A DNA stretch of 64,000 nt from Mucilaginibacter sp. (GCF_025362475.1 NZ_JANYGH010000018.1:61432-125431), one strand, 5' to 3'; positions 39,944 to 49,767 are shown, counted from the stretch's first letter. Program-made: numbers and translations. Notes: generated by a model not told the origin, from the letters alone.

Positions 39944-40819
39944 ATGAAAAGAGCAATTAAAGGGTTTAATGTCCTCAAACCGGGACTATTAATCGCTACT
40001 CTATTTTTTACGGTGTTTCAGTCTAAAGGCCAACAGCTTAAACCTGCAAACAGTGGCTATGCGCCTGTTAATGGCATCAAAGTTTACTATGAGGTATATG
40101 GCGAGGGTAAGCCCCTCGTTTTGCTGCATGGTGCTTTTATGACCATTGAGATGAATTGGGGACAATTAATACCCGAATTGTCAAAAACAAGAAAGGTGAT
40201 TGCTATTGAATTGCAGGGACATGGGCACACCCCGTTTTCGGACAGAAAATTAGACATTACTACCCTGGCAAGTGATGTGGAAGGAGTAATGAACCACTTA
40301 AAAATTGACAGTGCCGATGTTGCAGGATATAGCATGGGTGGCTCGGTGGCTTACCAGTTGGTAGTAAAAAGCCCTAAACGGGTAAAAAAATTAGTGATCA
40401 TTTCTTCTACCTACAAAACCAGTGGCTGGCTGCCCGTTGTAAATAATGGGTTTAAAGGTTTTAAGCCTGAATTTTTTAACAATACTCCTCTGCAAGTGGC
40501 CTATGACGCAGTAGCACCCGACAAAACAAAATGGACAAAGTTCATAGAACAAATGATTGTTTTTGCCGGAGAACCCTTTAACGTGGGCGATGCCAATATT
40601 GCGAAAATTACTTCACCGGTATTGCTTATATCGGGCGACAATGATGGCCTGGACAAAGTGGAGTTGATGAAAACCTACCAATTACTGGGAGGTGGAATAG
40701 CTGCTGATTTGGCGCCGATGCCAAAATCGCATTTGGCCGTTGTTCCTTCGCAGGGGCATGTCAGTCTAATGATGCAGACGAAAATAATATTAGGTTACCT
40801 GGATGATTTTTTAAAATAA
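39944..40819 (+). CDS. Exported alpha/beta hydrolase
   Basis: The 291-residue protein has a signal-peptide-like N-terminus (PGLLIATLFFTVFQSKGQQ) and an alpha/beta hydrolase fold. Visible are an oxyanion-loop histidine-glycine (LVLLHGAFM), the nucleophile elbow GYSMGG, a late strand with LLISGDNDG (acid) and SQGHVSLM carrying the probable catalytic histidine. The triad is therefore complete. Substrate is unknown; the fold is shared by esterases, lipases and haloalkane dehalogenases. It stands alone between the DUF2807 gene and the convergent beta-lactamase-type gene. Confidence 0.88.
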   Translation: MKRAIKGFNVLKPGLLIATLFFTVFQSKGQQLKPANSGYAPVNGIKVYYEVYGEGKPLVLLHGAFMTIEMNWGQLIPELSKTRKVIAIELQGHGHTPFSDRKLDITTLASDVEGVMNHLKIDSADVAGYSMGGSVAYQLVVKSPKRVKKLVIISSTYKTSGWLPVVNNGFKGFKPEFFNNTPLQVAYDAVAPDKTKWTKFIEQMIVFAGEPFNVGDANIAKITSPVLLISGDNDGLDKVELMKTYQLLGGGIAADLAPMPKSHLAVVPSQGHVSLMMQTKIILGYLDDFLK

Positions 40820-40936
40820 CAAAATCGTATATGCCGTAAGTTTGGGATTGCTTCGTACCTCGCAACAAGGATCTATTTATTTATTTTTAAACAGACTTTT
40901 GCGGTGTGTACACATCTTTTTACTCGGACGGATCTC

Positions 40937-42376
40937 CTACTGCAACATTTTCAAAATATTTACGCCTACTGCGTCCACCGTTTCGCCGCAATTAGAGAGC
41001 ACAACAACGGCCAGGTTTTTCTCTTTATTAAAAGCTAAAAATGTACTGCTGCCAAAGGTACCGCCATTATGAAAAATGTATTCAACCCCATTCACCGTGA
41101 TGATATGCCAGGCAAGGCCCAGCTTGGCATCTTTTTTAAAGGTTATTTGATGGGTTAATTCCAGTGCTTTGCCAGGCTTGTTGCCGGAAGGCGTCATGTT
41201 GGCTTTTGCATAAATCATCAAATCGCTTAATGAGGAATGCAGCGCGCCACAGGGCGCAAGGGCATCAAAATCCCATGCCGGGGTTAAATTACCTTCGCCG
41301 TTATAAACGGTGGCAAAACGGGCCTGCAACGCTGGGGTTAAATGCTGAGCCGTGCTTTTCATACCGAACGGCTTACAGATAATATCTGCCACCAGCTGAT
41401 CATAGGTTTTACCGCTGATCTGCATTAAAATTTCTCCTAATAAACCAACCGCCAAGTTTGAATAAGCATATTGCTCACCGGGTACGCTATTGACCTTACA
41501 GGTTTTAAGATAAGCGAAAAGCAGCTTTTTATCATATAATTTATAGGGATTCAATGGATCCGTAGCCGGATTCAAATTATCCGGCATCCGCGCAAGGCCA
41601 GAAGTATGGTTACTTAAAGTGAGTAAAGTAACCGCTTTAAGTGCCGGATTGGCGGCTACAGAATCGGGCAGGTATTTGGTAATGGGGTCTGTTAGTTTTA
41701 CTTTTCCCTCGTTTACATAATAGGCCAGGATAGTTGAAGTGAATGTTTTGGAGATGGAGCCAATCTCGAAAAGAGTATTGGCATCCGGCAATTTACTGTT
41801 GCCCTTAGTGGTTTCGCCATAGCCATAAGTAGTGATCTTGCCATCTTTTAAAACACCAATGCTCAGGCCTGCCGTATTTTCCTGGTCAACGTAAGCCCTG
41901 GCGGCCGAGTCAACCTTTTTATCCATAGCTGTGAGCATTTTATTTGATGTGGTGGCCTTCGTTATCCTTTGGGCTGTGGCCTCTTTAAATGGCTGAAAAA
42001 GCAGCATATCCATCTTGTCTTCCCGATCGATGCTCAGCAGAAGCTGCAAGGTAACGCTGCTGAAGATTACCTTATAGGTAGCTACCTTATTATTTACAAA
42101 GCTGATCAATGATGATCCCTTCATTTCTCCCAGGGGGATCAATTGCTGATTGGCAACCGTACGGAAAGCATCCTCGCTTAATTGTTTCCTGAAACTTTCG
42201 CCGGCCAATGAGTATAATGAATCGGCGCGTTTATGATTAAAATAGGTTTTAACTAAGGCAAATACCGAATCGGTTTTACGTTGCTGAAGGCTTTGGGCTA
42301 TAACCGATGTTGAACCTATCCAGAAAAAGAAAACGACAATACTTAAGCGGCGGAAGTATTTAAATTTCATCTGCAT
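40937..42376 (-). CDS. Serine beta-lactamase-like hydrolase with DUF3887 N-terminus
   Basis: The 479-residue protein starts with a signal peptide (ends near SVIAQ). A DUF3887-type N-terminal domain (about 30-135, FRKQLSEDAFRTVANQQLIP) is followed by a class C beta-lactamase/penicillin-binding fold. Motifs are S207-x-x-K210 (EIGSISKTF), Y305-S-N307 (YAYSNLAVG) and the third HNGGTFGS. Such proteins act as serine esterases, D-aminopeptidases or peptidases on peptidoglycan-like substrates. True beta-lactamase activity is not implied. It would act in the periplasm. Confidence 0.88.
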   Translation of the reverse strand: MQMKFKYFRRLSIVVFFFWIGSTSVIAQSLQQRKTDSVFALVKTYFNHKRADSLYSLAGESFRKQLSEDAFRTVANQQLIPLGEMKGSSLISFVNNKVATYKVIFSSVTLQLLLSIDREDKMDMLLFQPFKEATAQRITKATTSNKMLTAMDKKVDSAARAYVDQENTAGLSIGVLKDGKITTYGYGETTKGNSKLPDANTLFEIGSISKTFTSTILAYYVNEGKVKLTDPITKYLPDSVAANPALKAVTLLTLSNHTSGLARMPDNLNPATDPLNPYKLYDKKLLFAYLKTCKVNSVPGEQYAYSNLAVGLLGEILMQISGKTYDQLVADIICKPFGMKSTAQHLTPALQARFATVYNGEGNLTPAWDFDALAPCGALHSSLSDLMIYAKANMTPSGNKPGKALELTHQITFKKDAKLGLAWHIITVNGVEYIFHNGGTFGSSTFLAFNKEKNLAVVVLSNCGETVDAVGVNILKMLQ

Positions 42377-42429
42377 AGTTCAACTATTTACCACTGAAAA
42401 CGAGTTCAGTTAAAATATAGTACAATATT

Positions 42430-43356
42430 TTACGGTGTTTGCCCGGCCAGCAGGTACAGCACTGCCATCCTTACGGCTACACCGTTCTCCACCTGGTCTA
42501 ATATGATTGATTGTTTGCTGTCGGCTACGTCGCTGGTGATCTCCACGCCACGATTGATCGGGCCCGGGTGCATAACGGTGATCTCCTTATCTAACGAATC
42601 CAGGATGGTTTTATTCAATCCGAACAGCATAGTGTATTCTCTTAACGAAGGGAAATACTTAATATCCTGCCGCTCCAGCTGGATGCGCAGCATATTGGCT
42701 ACATCGCACCAGTTAAGGGCTTTGATGAGGTTATGCTCTACCTTAACGCCTAAGGAACCGATGTATTTAGGGATGAGCGTAGTCGGACCGCAAACCATTA
42801 CTTCGGCGCCTAATTGTTTCAGGCAAAGGATGTTTGACAGGGCTACGCGTGAGTGCAGTATATCCCCTACTATCACTACCTTTTTACCGGCAACATAACC
42901 ATATTTTTCGCGGATAGAAAAGGCATCAAGCAAAGCCTGTGTAGGGTGCTCATGCGCACCATCACCTGCATTAACAATCTGGGCTTTTACGTGCTTAGAC
43001 AGGAAGATACCGGCACCTGCGTAAGGATGCCGCATCACCACCATATCCACCTTCATGGCCAGGATGTTGTTTACGGTATCTATCAGTGTTTCGCCCTTGC
43101 TTACCGATGAGGAAGAAGCTGCAAAGTTTACCACATCGGCCGATAATCTTTTCTCTGCCAGCTCGAACGATAAACGGGTACGGGTAGAGTTTTCAAAAAA
43201 TATATTGGCAATGGTTACATCGCGCAAAGACGGCACCTTCTTGATCGGTCGGTTTAAAACTGATTTAAAAGTATCAGCCGTTTCAAATATCAACTCGATA
43301 TCTGCCCGGTTTAAATCTTTTATGCCTAATAAGTGCCTTGTGCTTAGTCCTGCCAT
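42430..43356 (-). CDS. pyrB: Aspartate carbamoyltransferase catalytic subunit
   Basis: The 308-residue protein has the carbamoyl phosphate loop (FFENSTRTRLSFE), VDMVVMRHPYAG and HEHPTQALLDAFSIREK, and the closing MHPGPINRGVEIT. All are diagnostic for ATCase. It makes N-carbamoyl-L-aspartate in pyrimidine synthesis. It lies downstream of pyrR in the same direction with a repeat between. Regulation through PyrR is plausible but no clear attenuator is seen in front of it. No regulatory pyrI is adjacent. Confidence 0.96.
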   Translation of the reverse strand: MAGLSTRHLLGIKDLNRADIELIFETADTFKSVLNRPIKKVPSLRDVTIANIFFENSTRTRLSFELAEKRLSADVVNFAASSSSVSKGETLIDTVNNILAMKVDMVVMRHPYAGAGIFLSKHVKAQIVNAGDGAHEHPTQALLDAFSIREKYGYVAGKKVVIVGDILHSRVALSNILCLKQLGAEVMVCGPTTLIPKYIGSLGVKVEHNLIKALNWCDVANMLRIQLERQDIKYFPSLREYTMLFGLNKTILDSLDKEITVMHPGPINRGVEITSDVADSKQSIILDQVENGVAVRMAVLYLLAGQTP

Positions 43357-43402
43357 TTTATTTTGATTTCGGATTTTTTCTTTCCGTTATTATCTTCTGT
43401 CC

Positions 43403-43483
43403 GTCATTGCGAGGAACGAAGCAATCTCTATACTATACAGGTGAATCTGCACAGGTCGCGATTGCTTCGTTCCTCGCAATGAC
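43403..43483. repeat. Perfect 24-bp inverted repeat between pyrR and pyrB
   Basis: GTCATTGCGAGGAACGAAGC at 43403 onwards pairs exactly, over 24 bases, with the complement ending GCAATGAC at 43483, with a 33-base loop. It is a known type of dispersed bacterial palindrome. If transcribed from pyrR it would form a strong hairpin in the mRNA. Confidence 0.85.
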
Positions 43484-43498
43484 ATATTTAATATCCTA

Positions 43499-44047
43499 TT
43501 AATCTTGCCCCTCTGATATTAATACTATTTTATCTTCCCCGTCTGTATCTTTCCATGATACCACTACTTTTTGCGACGCAATAGAATCTACTTCAATTCC
43601 TACATAATCTGCAGCTACCGGGATATGACGTGAGTAACGGCGATCAACTAATGCCAATAGCTCAATCTTCTCTGGCCGGCCGAAGGCTTGCATGGCATCC
43701 ATGGCCGCGCGTATGGTACGCCCTGTCCATAGTACGTCATCCATCATGATCACTTTTTTGCCTTCGATAATAAAATCTATTTTTGTTTGATTGGGCACCA
43801 GTGGTGACCCTTGTCTGCGGAAATCGTCGCGGTAAAAGGTGATATCCAGATCGCCCTGCATTATTGTTTTACCGGGAAGTATTTTACGTAATTCTTCGGC
43901 AACGCGGCGGGCTAAATAAATGCCACGGGGCTGTATACCAATCAAAACCGAGCTTGAAAAATCATTATGATTTTCAATTAACTGGTGACATAAACGTTGT
44001 ATGGTTATCTGAAATTTTTGACCGTCGAGCAGTGTAAGATTTTGCAT
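43499..44047 (-). CDS. pyrR: PyrR bifunctional regulator/uracil phosphoribosyltransferase
   Basis: The start is set at the internal ATG 44047 (MQNLTLLDGQKFQITIQRLC). The longer in-frame ATG at 44077 adds ten residues of no conserved sequence. The 182-residue protein has the PRPP-binding motif VIMMDDVLWTGRTIRAAM and the SSVLIGIQPRGIYLARRVAE strand-loop of type I phosphoribosyltransferases. PyrR regulates the pyr genes in response to UMP and salvages uracil. It precedes pyrB, which fits. Its 5' region (44048-44508) contains only repeats. Confidence 0.92.
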   Translation of the reverse strand: MQNLTLLDGQKFQITIQRLCHQLIENHNDFSSSVLIGIQPRGIYLARRVAEELRKILPGKTIMQGDLDITFYRDDFRRQGSPLVPNQTKIDFIIEGKKVIMMDDVLWTGRTIRAAMDAMQAFGRPEKIELLALVDRRYSRHIPVAADYVGIEVDSIASQKVVVSWKDTDGEDKIVLISEGQD

Positions 44048-44180
44048 CGTATGGGTGGATTTGGGCAAAAATAACAAATAGTTTTGAGTTTTGGGTGATG
44101 AGTTTTAAAAGGGGGCATTACTCACAGTAGATCAAGATATGCTTGTTTTGACGAATATCATTAAAGTGTTAAAAAAAGTT

Positions 44181-44272
44181 TGTCATCCTGAGGGACGAAG
44201 GTTCTATTCGCAGACTTTACGGGGCGAAGAAGCATGGCGAATAATAGTTGCTTCACTGCCTTCAGCATGACA
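44181..44272. repeat. Dispersed palindromic repeat (GTCATCCTGAGGGACGAAGG type)
   Basis: TGTCATCCTGAGGGACGAAG at 44181 onwards is followed about 60 bases later by CTTCAGCATGACA in inverted orientation. This common bacterial intergenic palindrome lies in the gene-free 461-bp region between pyrR and the ACT-domain gene. No gene found in 44048-44508. Confidence 0.7.
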
Positions 44273-44351
44273 AAAGTTTTTTTTTGCGAATACATCATAG
44301 GTTGCCATAAAATTTAGTGAAACTCTGAAAGATGACCTGATGTTAAAAGGG

Positions 44352-44427
44352 CTGTCCTGCTGAGCCTGTCGAAGCATGTGGGCAAAGGCCTCTGCGCAAA
44401 ACCCTTCGACAAGCTCAGGGTGACAGG
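44352..44427. repeat. Dispersed palindromic repeat (TGAGCCTGTCGAAG type)
   Basis: CTGTCCTGCTGAGCCTGTCGAAG (first 20 bases at 44352) pairs with CCTTCGACAAGCTCAGGGTG downstream, with a loop of about 30 bases. It is a sequence found widely in bacterial genomes. It is adjacent to the previous palindrome. Confidence 0.75.
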
Positions 44428-44508
44428 CCTTTTTTAAAATGCATATACGTTTAATAACAAACTTATCATAGATTGCTACGTAGCAATCGCGAACTACACA
44501 AATACAAA

Positions 44509-44904
44509 TTATCTTTCAGCCAACTTCTTCAAAGCCTCCATTGCCCGCGCCGCATCTTCTTTGGCAACAAAAATATGGTCGTGATAGTATGCAGCAACCA
44601 CATTACAGCTGATATCTTCTGCTGCCAACGCGTTGGCAAATGCAGCCGTTAAACCGGTTGCTGCTAATGAGGAGTGAATGGTAAGGGTTATCCAGGCGGC
44701 AACGTATTCGTATTTTAAATGGAGTTGATCCGCGATTTCTTTTTTGAGAATAACGGTTGTTGCCTCTTCTTCCTTAAATAAACCGATGATCTCTTTGATA
44801 TCTATAGTACCGACATCTGAAATGGCACAATAAACATAATCACCGTCATTTAAAACAGGTGTCATGTTTTTTAATAAAGTGTTGAGGTTGGTTTCTCCGG
44901 GCAT
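44509..44904 (-). CDS. ACT-domain protein
   Basis: The preferred start is ATG 44904 (MPGETNLNTLLKNMTPVLND), although an in-frame ATG at 44952 would add 16 residues within the rpsA terminator sequence. The 131-residue protein is a double ACT-type domain: GDYVYCAISDVGTIDIKEII, and VAAWITLTIHSSLAATGLTA followed by ALAAEDISCNVVAAYYHDHI. ACT domains bind small ligands, usually amino acids, and regulate enzymes or act alone as sensors. This stand-alone form is widespread and of unknown role. Confidence 0.75.
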   Translation of the reverse strand: MPGETNLNTLLKNMTPVLNDGDYVYCAISDVGTIDIKEIIGLFKEEEATTVILKKEIADQLHLKYEYVAAWITLTIHSSLAATGLTAAFANALAAEDISCNVVAAYYHDHIFVAKEDAARAMEALKKLAER

Positions 44905-44952
44905 GGTTGTAAATATAAAAAAATAAGAATCCGATCTTTTGGGTAGCTCCAT

Positions 44953-44984
44953 AAAAAAAGCCCCTCCAATTTCTCGGAAGGGCT
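44953..44984 (-). terminator. rpsA terminator
   Basis: On the minus strand AGCCCTTCC and GGAGGGGCT form a stem followed by seven T, 25 bases downstream of the rpsA stop codon. Confidence 0.8.
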
Positions 44985-45009
44985 TGTAAAATTATGCTTC
45001 AGTTAAAGC

Positions 45010-47001
45010 TTATGCTTCTTCTTCAGGTTCAGCTGTTTTAGCCGGAGCCGGAGCAGCAGGGGCTGGCGCAGCCTTGCGGGCTTTGTTTTCAGCACCTTCC
45101 ATTTGCTCTTTTAACTGAGCTAATACGCTAAGGTCACCTAAAGTTGATTTCTCAACTGATTCTTTCACTTTTTTAACCGCGTTGCTTGCAGATTTTGCTT
45201 CTTTTTTGCGGTTTTCAAATTCCTGTACACGAGCATCAGCGCGAGCTTCTTCCCATATACGTGAGTGTGAAATAACTATACGTTTGTTTTCTTTGTTAAA
45301 TTCAATGATCTTGAATTCAGCAGCTTCTTCAGCTTTAACGCTTTTGCCGTCTTCTTTAACCAGGTGTTTGGTTGGCGCAAAGCCTTCAACACCGTAAGGT
45401 AAAGCTACGATAGCACCTTTGTCTGTTACTTTTAACACGGTACCTTCATGTATTGAATCAATAGTGAAGATGGTTTCAAAAGTATCCCAAGGGTTTTCTT
45501 CAAGCTGTTTGTGGCCTAAGCTTAATTTACGGTTATCGATATCAAGTTCTAAAACAACCACGTTTAATTTTTCACCAACTTTAGTGAATTCATTAGGGTG
45601 ATTTACTTTTTTAGACCATGATAAGTCAGAAATGTGAATTAAACCATCGATGCCGTCTTCCAGTTCAACAAACACACCAAAGTTGGTCATGTTTTTTACT
45701 GTAGCAATGTGAGTTGTGCCAATAGCATATTTCTCACCAGCATTTTGCCATGGATCAGGAGTTAATTGTTTAACACCTAAGCTCATTTTGCGTTCGTCGC
45801 GGTCAAGTGTTAATACTTGTGCTTCAATCTCATCACCAACTTTCAGGAATTCCTGAGGGTTGCGTAAGTTTTGTGACCATGACATTTCTGATACGTGGAT
45901 CAAACCTTCAACACCAGGGATGATTTCAAGGAATGCACCGTAATCAGCAACAGTAACAATACGTCCTTTAACTTTAGAACCGATAACGATACCTTCGTCA
46001 AGGCTCTGCCAAGGATGAGGAGTTAATTGTTTTAAGCCCAAAGCAATACGTTTTTTCTCGTCATCAAAGTCGAGAACAACAACGTTGATCTTTTGATCCA
46101 ATGCAAGAATTTCACGTGGATGCTCAATACGGCCCCAAGAAATATCAGTAATGTGCAATAAACCATCAACACCACCAAGGTCAATAAATACACCAAAGTC
46201 GGTAATGTTTTTAACAGTACCCTCAAGTACTTGTCCTTTTTCAAGTTTAGCAACAATTTCTGTTTTTTGGTTTTCCAAATCGTCTTCGATAAGCACTTTG
46301 TGCGATACCACAACGTTTTTAAACTCGTGGTTAATCTTAACAACTTTGAATTCCATTGTTTTACCTACGTACACATCGTAATCCCTGATAGGTTTAATAT
46401 CGATTTGTGAACCTGGTAAGAAGGCTTCAACGCCCATAATATCAACAATTAAACCACCTTTAGTTCTGCTCTTAACAAAACCAGTGATGATCTCATCATT
46501 ATCAAGTGCTGAATTAATGCGTTCCCATGATTTTTGAGTTTTTGCACGTTTGCGTGAAAGTACTAACTGACCGTTAGCATCTTCCTGCGACTCTACAAAT
46601 ACATCAACTGTGTCACCGATCTTCAGATCAGGTGTATCACGGAATTCCGATACTGAAACTAAACCGTCTGATTTAAATCCTACGTTCAGCACTACATCTT
46701 TGTTGTTAACGTTAACAACAGTACCAGTGATGATTTCGCCTTTGGTGATAGAGCTAAAAGTTCCATCATACATTTTCTCGAATTTCTCACGGTCGCTATC
46801 GCTGTAGTTACCAAATTTTTTGTCATCTGCATCCCAGTCGAAATCTTCGCTTGGTGTAGCTGCAATTTTTGATTTGATCTCTTCGATAGAGATTGAATCA
46901 GCTTCTGATTCAATAGTTTCTTTTTCGCCAGACGCCGTAACTGTACCCAGTTCAGCTTCTTTCGCTTTTAATTCTTTTTCTGCTTCTTGTTTTTTTGCCA
47001 T
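45010..47001 (-). CDS. rpsA: 30S ribosomal protein S1
   Basis: The start is set at ATG 47001 (MAKKQEAEKELKAKEAELGT), preceded by AAAGGAG. The frame extends upstream to 47058 but the added 19 residues are not typical of S1. The 663-residue protein has six S1 OB-fold domains, each showing motifs like FGVFVELEDGIDGLIHISDL and GDEIEAQVLTLDRDERKMSL. A lysine/alanine-rich N-terminal extension and an alanine/proline-rich C-terminal tail (EAKSASNAVKKV... and APAAPAPAKTAE) are Bacteroidetes-type additions. It unwinds mRNA and helps initiation on structured or SD-less leaders. Confidence 0.97.
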   Translation of the reverse strand: MAKKQEAEKELKAKEAELGTVTASGEKETIESEADSISIEEIKSKIAATPSEDFDWDADDKKFGNYSDSDREKFEKMYDGTFSSITKGEIITGTVVNVNNKDVVLNVGFKSDGLVSVSEFRDTPDLKIGDTVDVFVESQEDANGQLVLSRKRAKTQKSWERINSALDNDEIITGFVKSRTKGGLIVDIMGVEAFLPGSQIDIKPIRDYDVYVGKTMEFKVVKINHEFKNVVVSHKVLIEDDLENQKTEIVAKLEKGQVLEGTVKNITDFGVFIDLGGVDGLLHITDISWGRIEHPREILALDQKINVVVLDFDDEKKRIALGLKQLTPHPWQSLDEGIVIGSKVKGRIVTVADYGAFLEIIPGVEGLIHVSEMSWSQNLRNPQEFLKVGDEIEAQVLTLDRDERKMSLGVKQLTPDPWQNAGEKYAIGTTHIATVKNMTNFGVFVELEDGIDGLIHISDLSWSKKVNHPNEFTKVGEKLNVVVLELDIDNRKLSLGHKQLEENPWDTFETIFTIDSIHEGTVLKVTDKGAIVALPYGVEGFAPTKHLVKEDGKSVKAEEAAEFKIIEFNKENKRIVISHSRIWEEARADARVQEFENRKKEAKSASNAVKKVKESVEKSTLGDLSVLAQLKEQMEGAENKARKAAPAPAAPAPAKTAEPEEEA

Positions 47002-47209
47002 TAAATAATTTATCTCCTTTTCCCAATTTGTTAATTGGGACTGCAAAGGTACAGACATAATTTTATTTAAAAAAGAATATTTTAATGTTAATTACTGATA
47101 TTTAAGGCTTTTTGAGGAGAATAGGTGCTGGTAAAGCAAAATACGCTAATTTAGTATGCCTGTTTTGATACAACACAATTTCCTGAACAGTAAATTAATG
47201 CTTAATTAA

Positions 47210-47509
47210 ATGATCAAATATTTGCAAAAAGCCTGGGGCGACAGCATAGATAATGTTGGTATGCCTGATGTAATTACCGCCATAGCCGAAACACAACAAA
47301 TGGATGATGAGCACGGCGCATTTTGGGTGGGTACCGAAGAAGAGGAAATTATACTGGAAACCAATAAGTGGCTGCAAATGATATGCGTTGTGGAAAATAC
47401 CGAACTATCTTACAAGGCTGCAAACTGGCAGGAGGTAGAAGAACTTTATCAGTTATTATTAAATGAAGATTTTGAGGCCTTAAAGAAGATTATAAACAAC
47501 GGTAAGTAA
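47210..47509 (+). CDS. Conserved small protein of unknown function
   Basis: The 99-residue acidic protein is divergent from rpsA. Its sequence is helix-strand mixed: MIKYLQKAWGDSIDNVGMPD, AETQQMDDEHGAFWVGTEEE, WLQMICVVENTELSYKAANW and a C-terminal helix ELYQLLLNEDFEALKKI. No transmembrane or signal segment and no recognised family. Its gene uses good codons for this genome and has a normal start, so it is probably real. Confidence 0.7.
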   Translation: MIKYLQKAWGDSIDNVGMPDVITAIAETQQMDDEHGAFWVGTEEEEIILETNKWLQMICVVENTELSYKAANWQEVEELYQLLLNEDFEALKKIINNGK

Positions 47510-47517
47510 AAAGGGAG

Positions 47518-48189
47518 TTACAGATTATTCAATTTATCCTCTATCTCCTCAAAAATATCCATGAAACTATCTAAAAGATAATCCCTGTAATTGCCCAAAA
47601 CGTCGTTCATCTGCGCTTCATGCTCCGGGGTAAAGGGATCTTTCCAAACCCGCATACAAATGCGTTTAAGGGCATAAGCTATCTGGTGGGTTTCGGCATA
47701 GGTATGCAGGTACTGGCTTTTTTTAAAACCTTCATAAAATTTAAAAAAAACGCTGGTATCTGCCAGGCCAGAGAAGGTTAAAAACTCCTCAATGATCCCG
47801 GGCTTACAGCCGGATAACTGCGCGTAAAAATCATCAACGCTTATTTTGCCGGTAGTTAGCAATAAATTATCAATGATGAGCTCCAAAGCGATGTGCCCTA
47901 AAAAGAATGGCTTCACCGGCGAGCCTTCAATAGCTGGCAGCAACGCCTTTTTTAATTCATGCGAGTGAGTTAAAAAAAAAACGGATGAGTGAAAATAACG
48001 GTCAACCGCCAGGTGTTTATTCCAGCCGGTTATGATGGAATTAACCTCATTATTACCATGATGCAGTTTTTCGGGGTGAAGAATGATGTGCTTATCCGCA
48101 TTTTTCAACAAGTCGGGCAGCACCGTTCCCAATACATGGTAACAATTACTGGTATGCTTGTCGAAATAATAATGCGATAAAAAATTCAT
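47518..48189 (-). CDS. ACP phosphodiesterase-like (DUF479) protein
   Basis: The start is set at ATG 48189 (MNFLSHYYFDKHTSNCYHVL); the ORF extends upstream to 48231, but MNFLSHYYF is the conserved family N-terminus. The 223-residue protein is alpha-helical with conserved histidines and aspartates (NFLSH, GTVLPDLL, AVDRYFHSS, GHIALELIIDNLL), as in AcpH-type HD-like hydrolases. AcpH removes the phosphopantetheine arm of acyl carrier protein. The Bacteroidetes versions are distant, so the activity is tentative. A run of ten T in the coding strand lies in the FFLTHSHEL segment. Confidence 0.65.
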   Translation of the reverse strand: MNFLSHYYFDKHTSNCYHVLGTVLPDLLKNADKHIILHPEKLHHGNNEVNSIITGWNKHLAVDRYFHSSVFFLTHSHELKKALLPAIEGSPVKPFFLGHIALELIIDNLLLTTGKISVDDFYAQLSGCKPGIIEEFLTFSGLADTSVFFKFYEGFKKSQYLHTYAETHQIAYALKRICMRVWKDPFTPEHEAQMNDVLGNYRDYLLDSFMDIFEEIEDKLNNL

Positions 48190-48357
48190 AAGCGCTACGT
48201 TGCAAAATACCCCGTTTTGCTCAATATACAAACATTAAGTAATTATTTGAAATAGAATTTACCTGTAGTTAACCATTAACACAATTATTCATGATACATC
48301 AATGGTGAATAATTTGCTCAGCTTTATATCTTTGCAGCTTTTGAAACAACACTTGAT

Positions 48358-49641
48358 ATGAATTTTGTTGAAGAACTAACCTGGCGCGGTATGCTGCATA
48401 CCATTATGCCGGGTACCGAAGAAATGTTAAATAAAGGCATGACTTCGGGATATATTGGATTTGACCCTACTGCCGATTCATTGCACGTAGGCCATTTAAC
48501 CCAAATCATGACCCTGATCCACTTTCAGCGCGCGGGCCACAAGCCTTATGCTTTGGTAGGCGGTGCAACAGGCATGGTGGGCGATCCATCGGGCAAATCG
48601 CAGGAGCGTAATTTATTATCAGAGGATATCCTGAATCATAACCTGGAATCGGTAAAAGTACAATTGACCCGTTTCCTTGACTTTAACACCGGCGCCAACA
48701 GTGCCGAGATGGTAAACAATTATGATTGGTTTAAGAGCTTTACTTTTCTTGATTTTATAAGGGATGTTGGCAAGCACATCACTGTAAACTATATGATGGC
48801 TAAAGAATCGGTAAAGAAACGCCTGGAAGGCGATACCGGTATGTCATTCACCGAGTTTACTTATCAATTGGTACAGGGATATGATTTTTACTACCTGTGG
48901 AAACACCATAACTGTGCCCTGCAAATGGGCGGCAGCGATCAGTGGGGTAATATTGTTACCGGCACCGAGCTCATCCGCCGTAAAGATGCGGGCGAAGCAT
49001 TTGCTTTAACAACCCAATTGATCAAGAAAGCTGATGGCACCAAATTTGGCAAAACAGAAAGCGGCGCGGTTTGGCTGGATGCTGAGCGTACATCGCCATA
49101 CCAGTTTTACCAGTTTTGGTTAAACACCACTGATGTTGATGCCAAAGCCTACATCCGCATATTTACATTGTTTGATCGTGAGGTTATTGAAGCCTGGGAA
49201 GTTGAGCATGATGCAGCCCCACATACCCGCATTCTTCAAAAAGCCCTGGCAAAAGATATCACCATCCGTGTACATGGCGAAGCAGAATATGAAAAAGCGA
49301 TAAAATCGTCGGAGTTTTTGTTTGGCAACATCGGCATTGAATTTTTAAACGAATTGAATGATGCCGAAGTACTCGGCCTGTTTGCCGGTGTACCTAATTA
49401 CACTATTTCGGCAGCCGAATTACAGGAAGGTATAAATGTTACCGATCTGCTGGCTGCGAAAACTTCGGTTTTCCCGTCAAAGGGTGAAGCCAAAAAAATG
49501 ATAGCGGGCGGCGGAACTGCCATTAATAAAGTAAAAATTGCTTCGGCAGATGACACTTACCATACAGACTCATTAATCAACGGAAAGTTTCTTGTTGCAC
49601 AAAAAGGCAAAAAGAACTACTTCCTGATAATTGCAGAATAG
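48358..49641 (+). CDS. tyrS: Tyrosyl-tRNA synthetase
   Basis: The 427-residue class I synthetase has the HIGH-equivalent HVGHL in [14 protein letters not shown] and the KMSKS-equivalent KFGKT in [20 protein letters not shown]. It also has [19 protein letters not shown] and the tyrosine-binding [17 protein letters not shown] region. The C-terminal S4-like domain includes [20 protein letters not shown]. It charges tRNA-Tyr. A TATCTTTG -7-like element is at 48327-48334, upstream of the start. Single gene, followed by a strong terminator. Confidence 0.97.
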   Translation: MNFVEELTWRGMLHTIMPGTEEMLNKGMTSGYIGFDPTADSLHVGHLTQIMTLIHFQRAGHKPYALVGGATGMVGDPSGKSQERNLLSEDILNHNLESVKVQLTRFLDFNTGANSAEMVNNYDWFKSFTFLDFIRDVGKHITVNYMMAKESVKKRLEGDTGMSFTEFTYQLVQGYDFYYLWKHHNCALQMGGSDQWGNIVTGTELIRRKDAGEAFALTTQLIKKADGTKFGKTESGAVWLDAERTSPYQFYQFWLNTTDVDAKAYIRIFTLFDREVIEAWEVEHDAAPHTRILQKALAKDITIRVHGEAEYEKAIKSSEFLFGNIGIEFLNELNDAEVLGLFAGVPNYTISAAELQEGINVTDLLAAKTSVFPSKGEAKKMIAGGGTAINKVKIASADDTYHTDSLINGKFLVAQKGKKNYFLIIAE

Positions 49642-49660
49642 ATTTATCTATTACAAAAAA

Positions 49661-49701
49661 GAAAGCCGCCTCATAAATCAATGAGGCGGCTTTCTTTTTT
49701 T
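49661..49701. terminator. tyrS terminator (bidirectional form)
   Basis: GAAAGCCGCCTCAT pairs perfectly with ATGAGGCGGCTTTC around AAATCA, followed by T7 and preceded by A6. It can terminate tyrS and, from the other side, icd readthrough. Confidence 0.9.
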
Positions 49702-49767
49702 ATATGGATACTATGAGTTGATTTCCATCCCCGGCATTTTCCAATTATAAAACATCCCAAAAACAAA

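Noticed and set aside
46032..46343. 103-codon open frame inside rpsA
   Set aside because: It overlaps conserved S1 domains in another frame; a shadow frame caused by codon bias.
47972..47981. A10/T10 run in the DUF479-like gene as another slippage site
   Set aside because: Slippage here would truncate the enzyme within its conserved core, with no known precedent. It is more likely a chance homopolymer or a sequencing-sensitive site.
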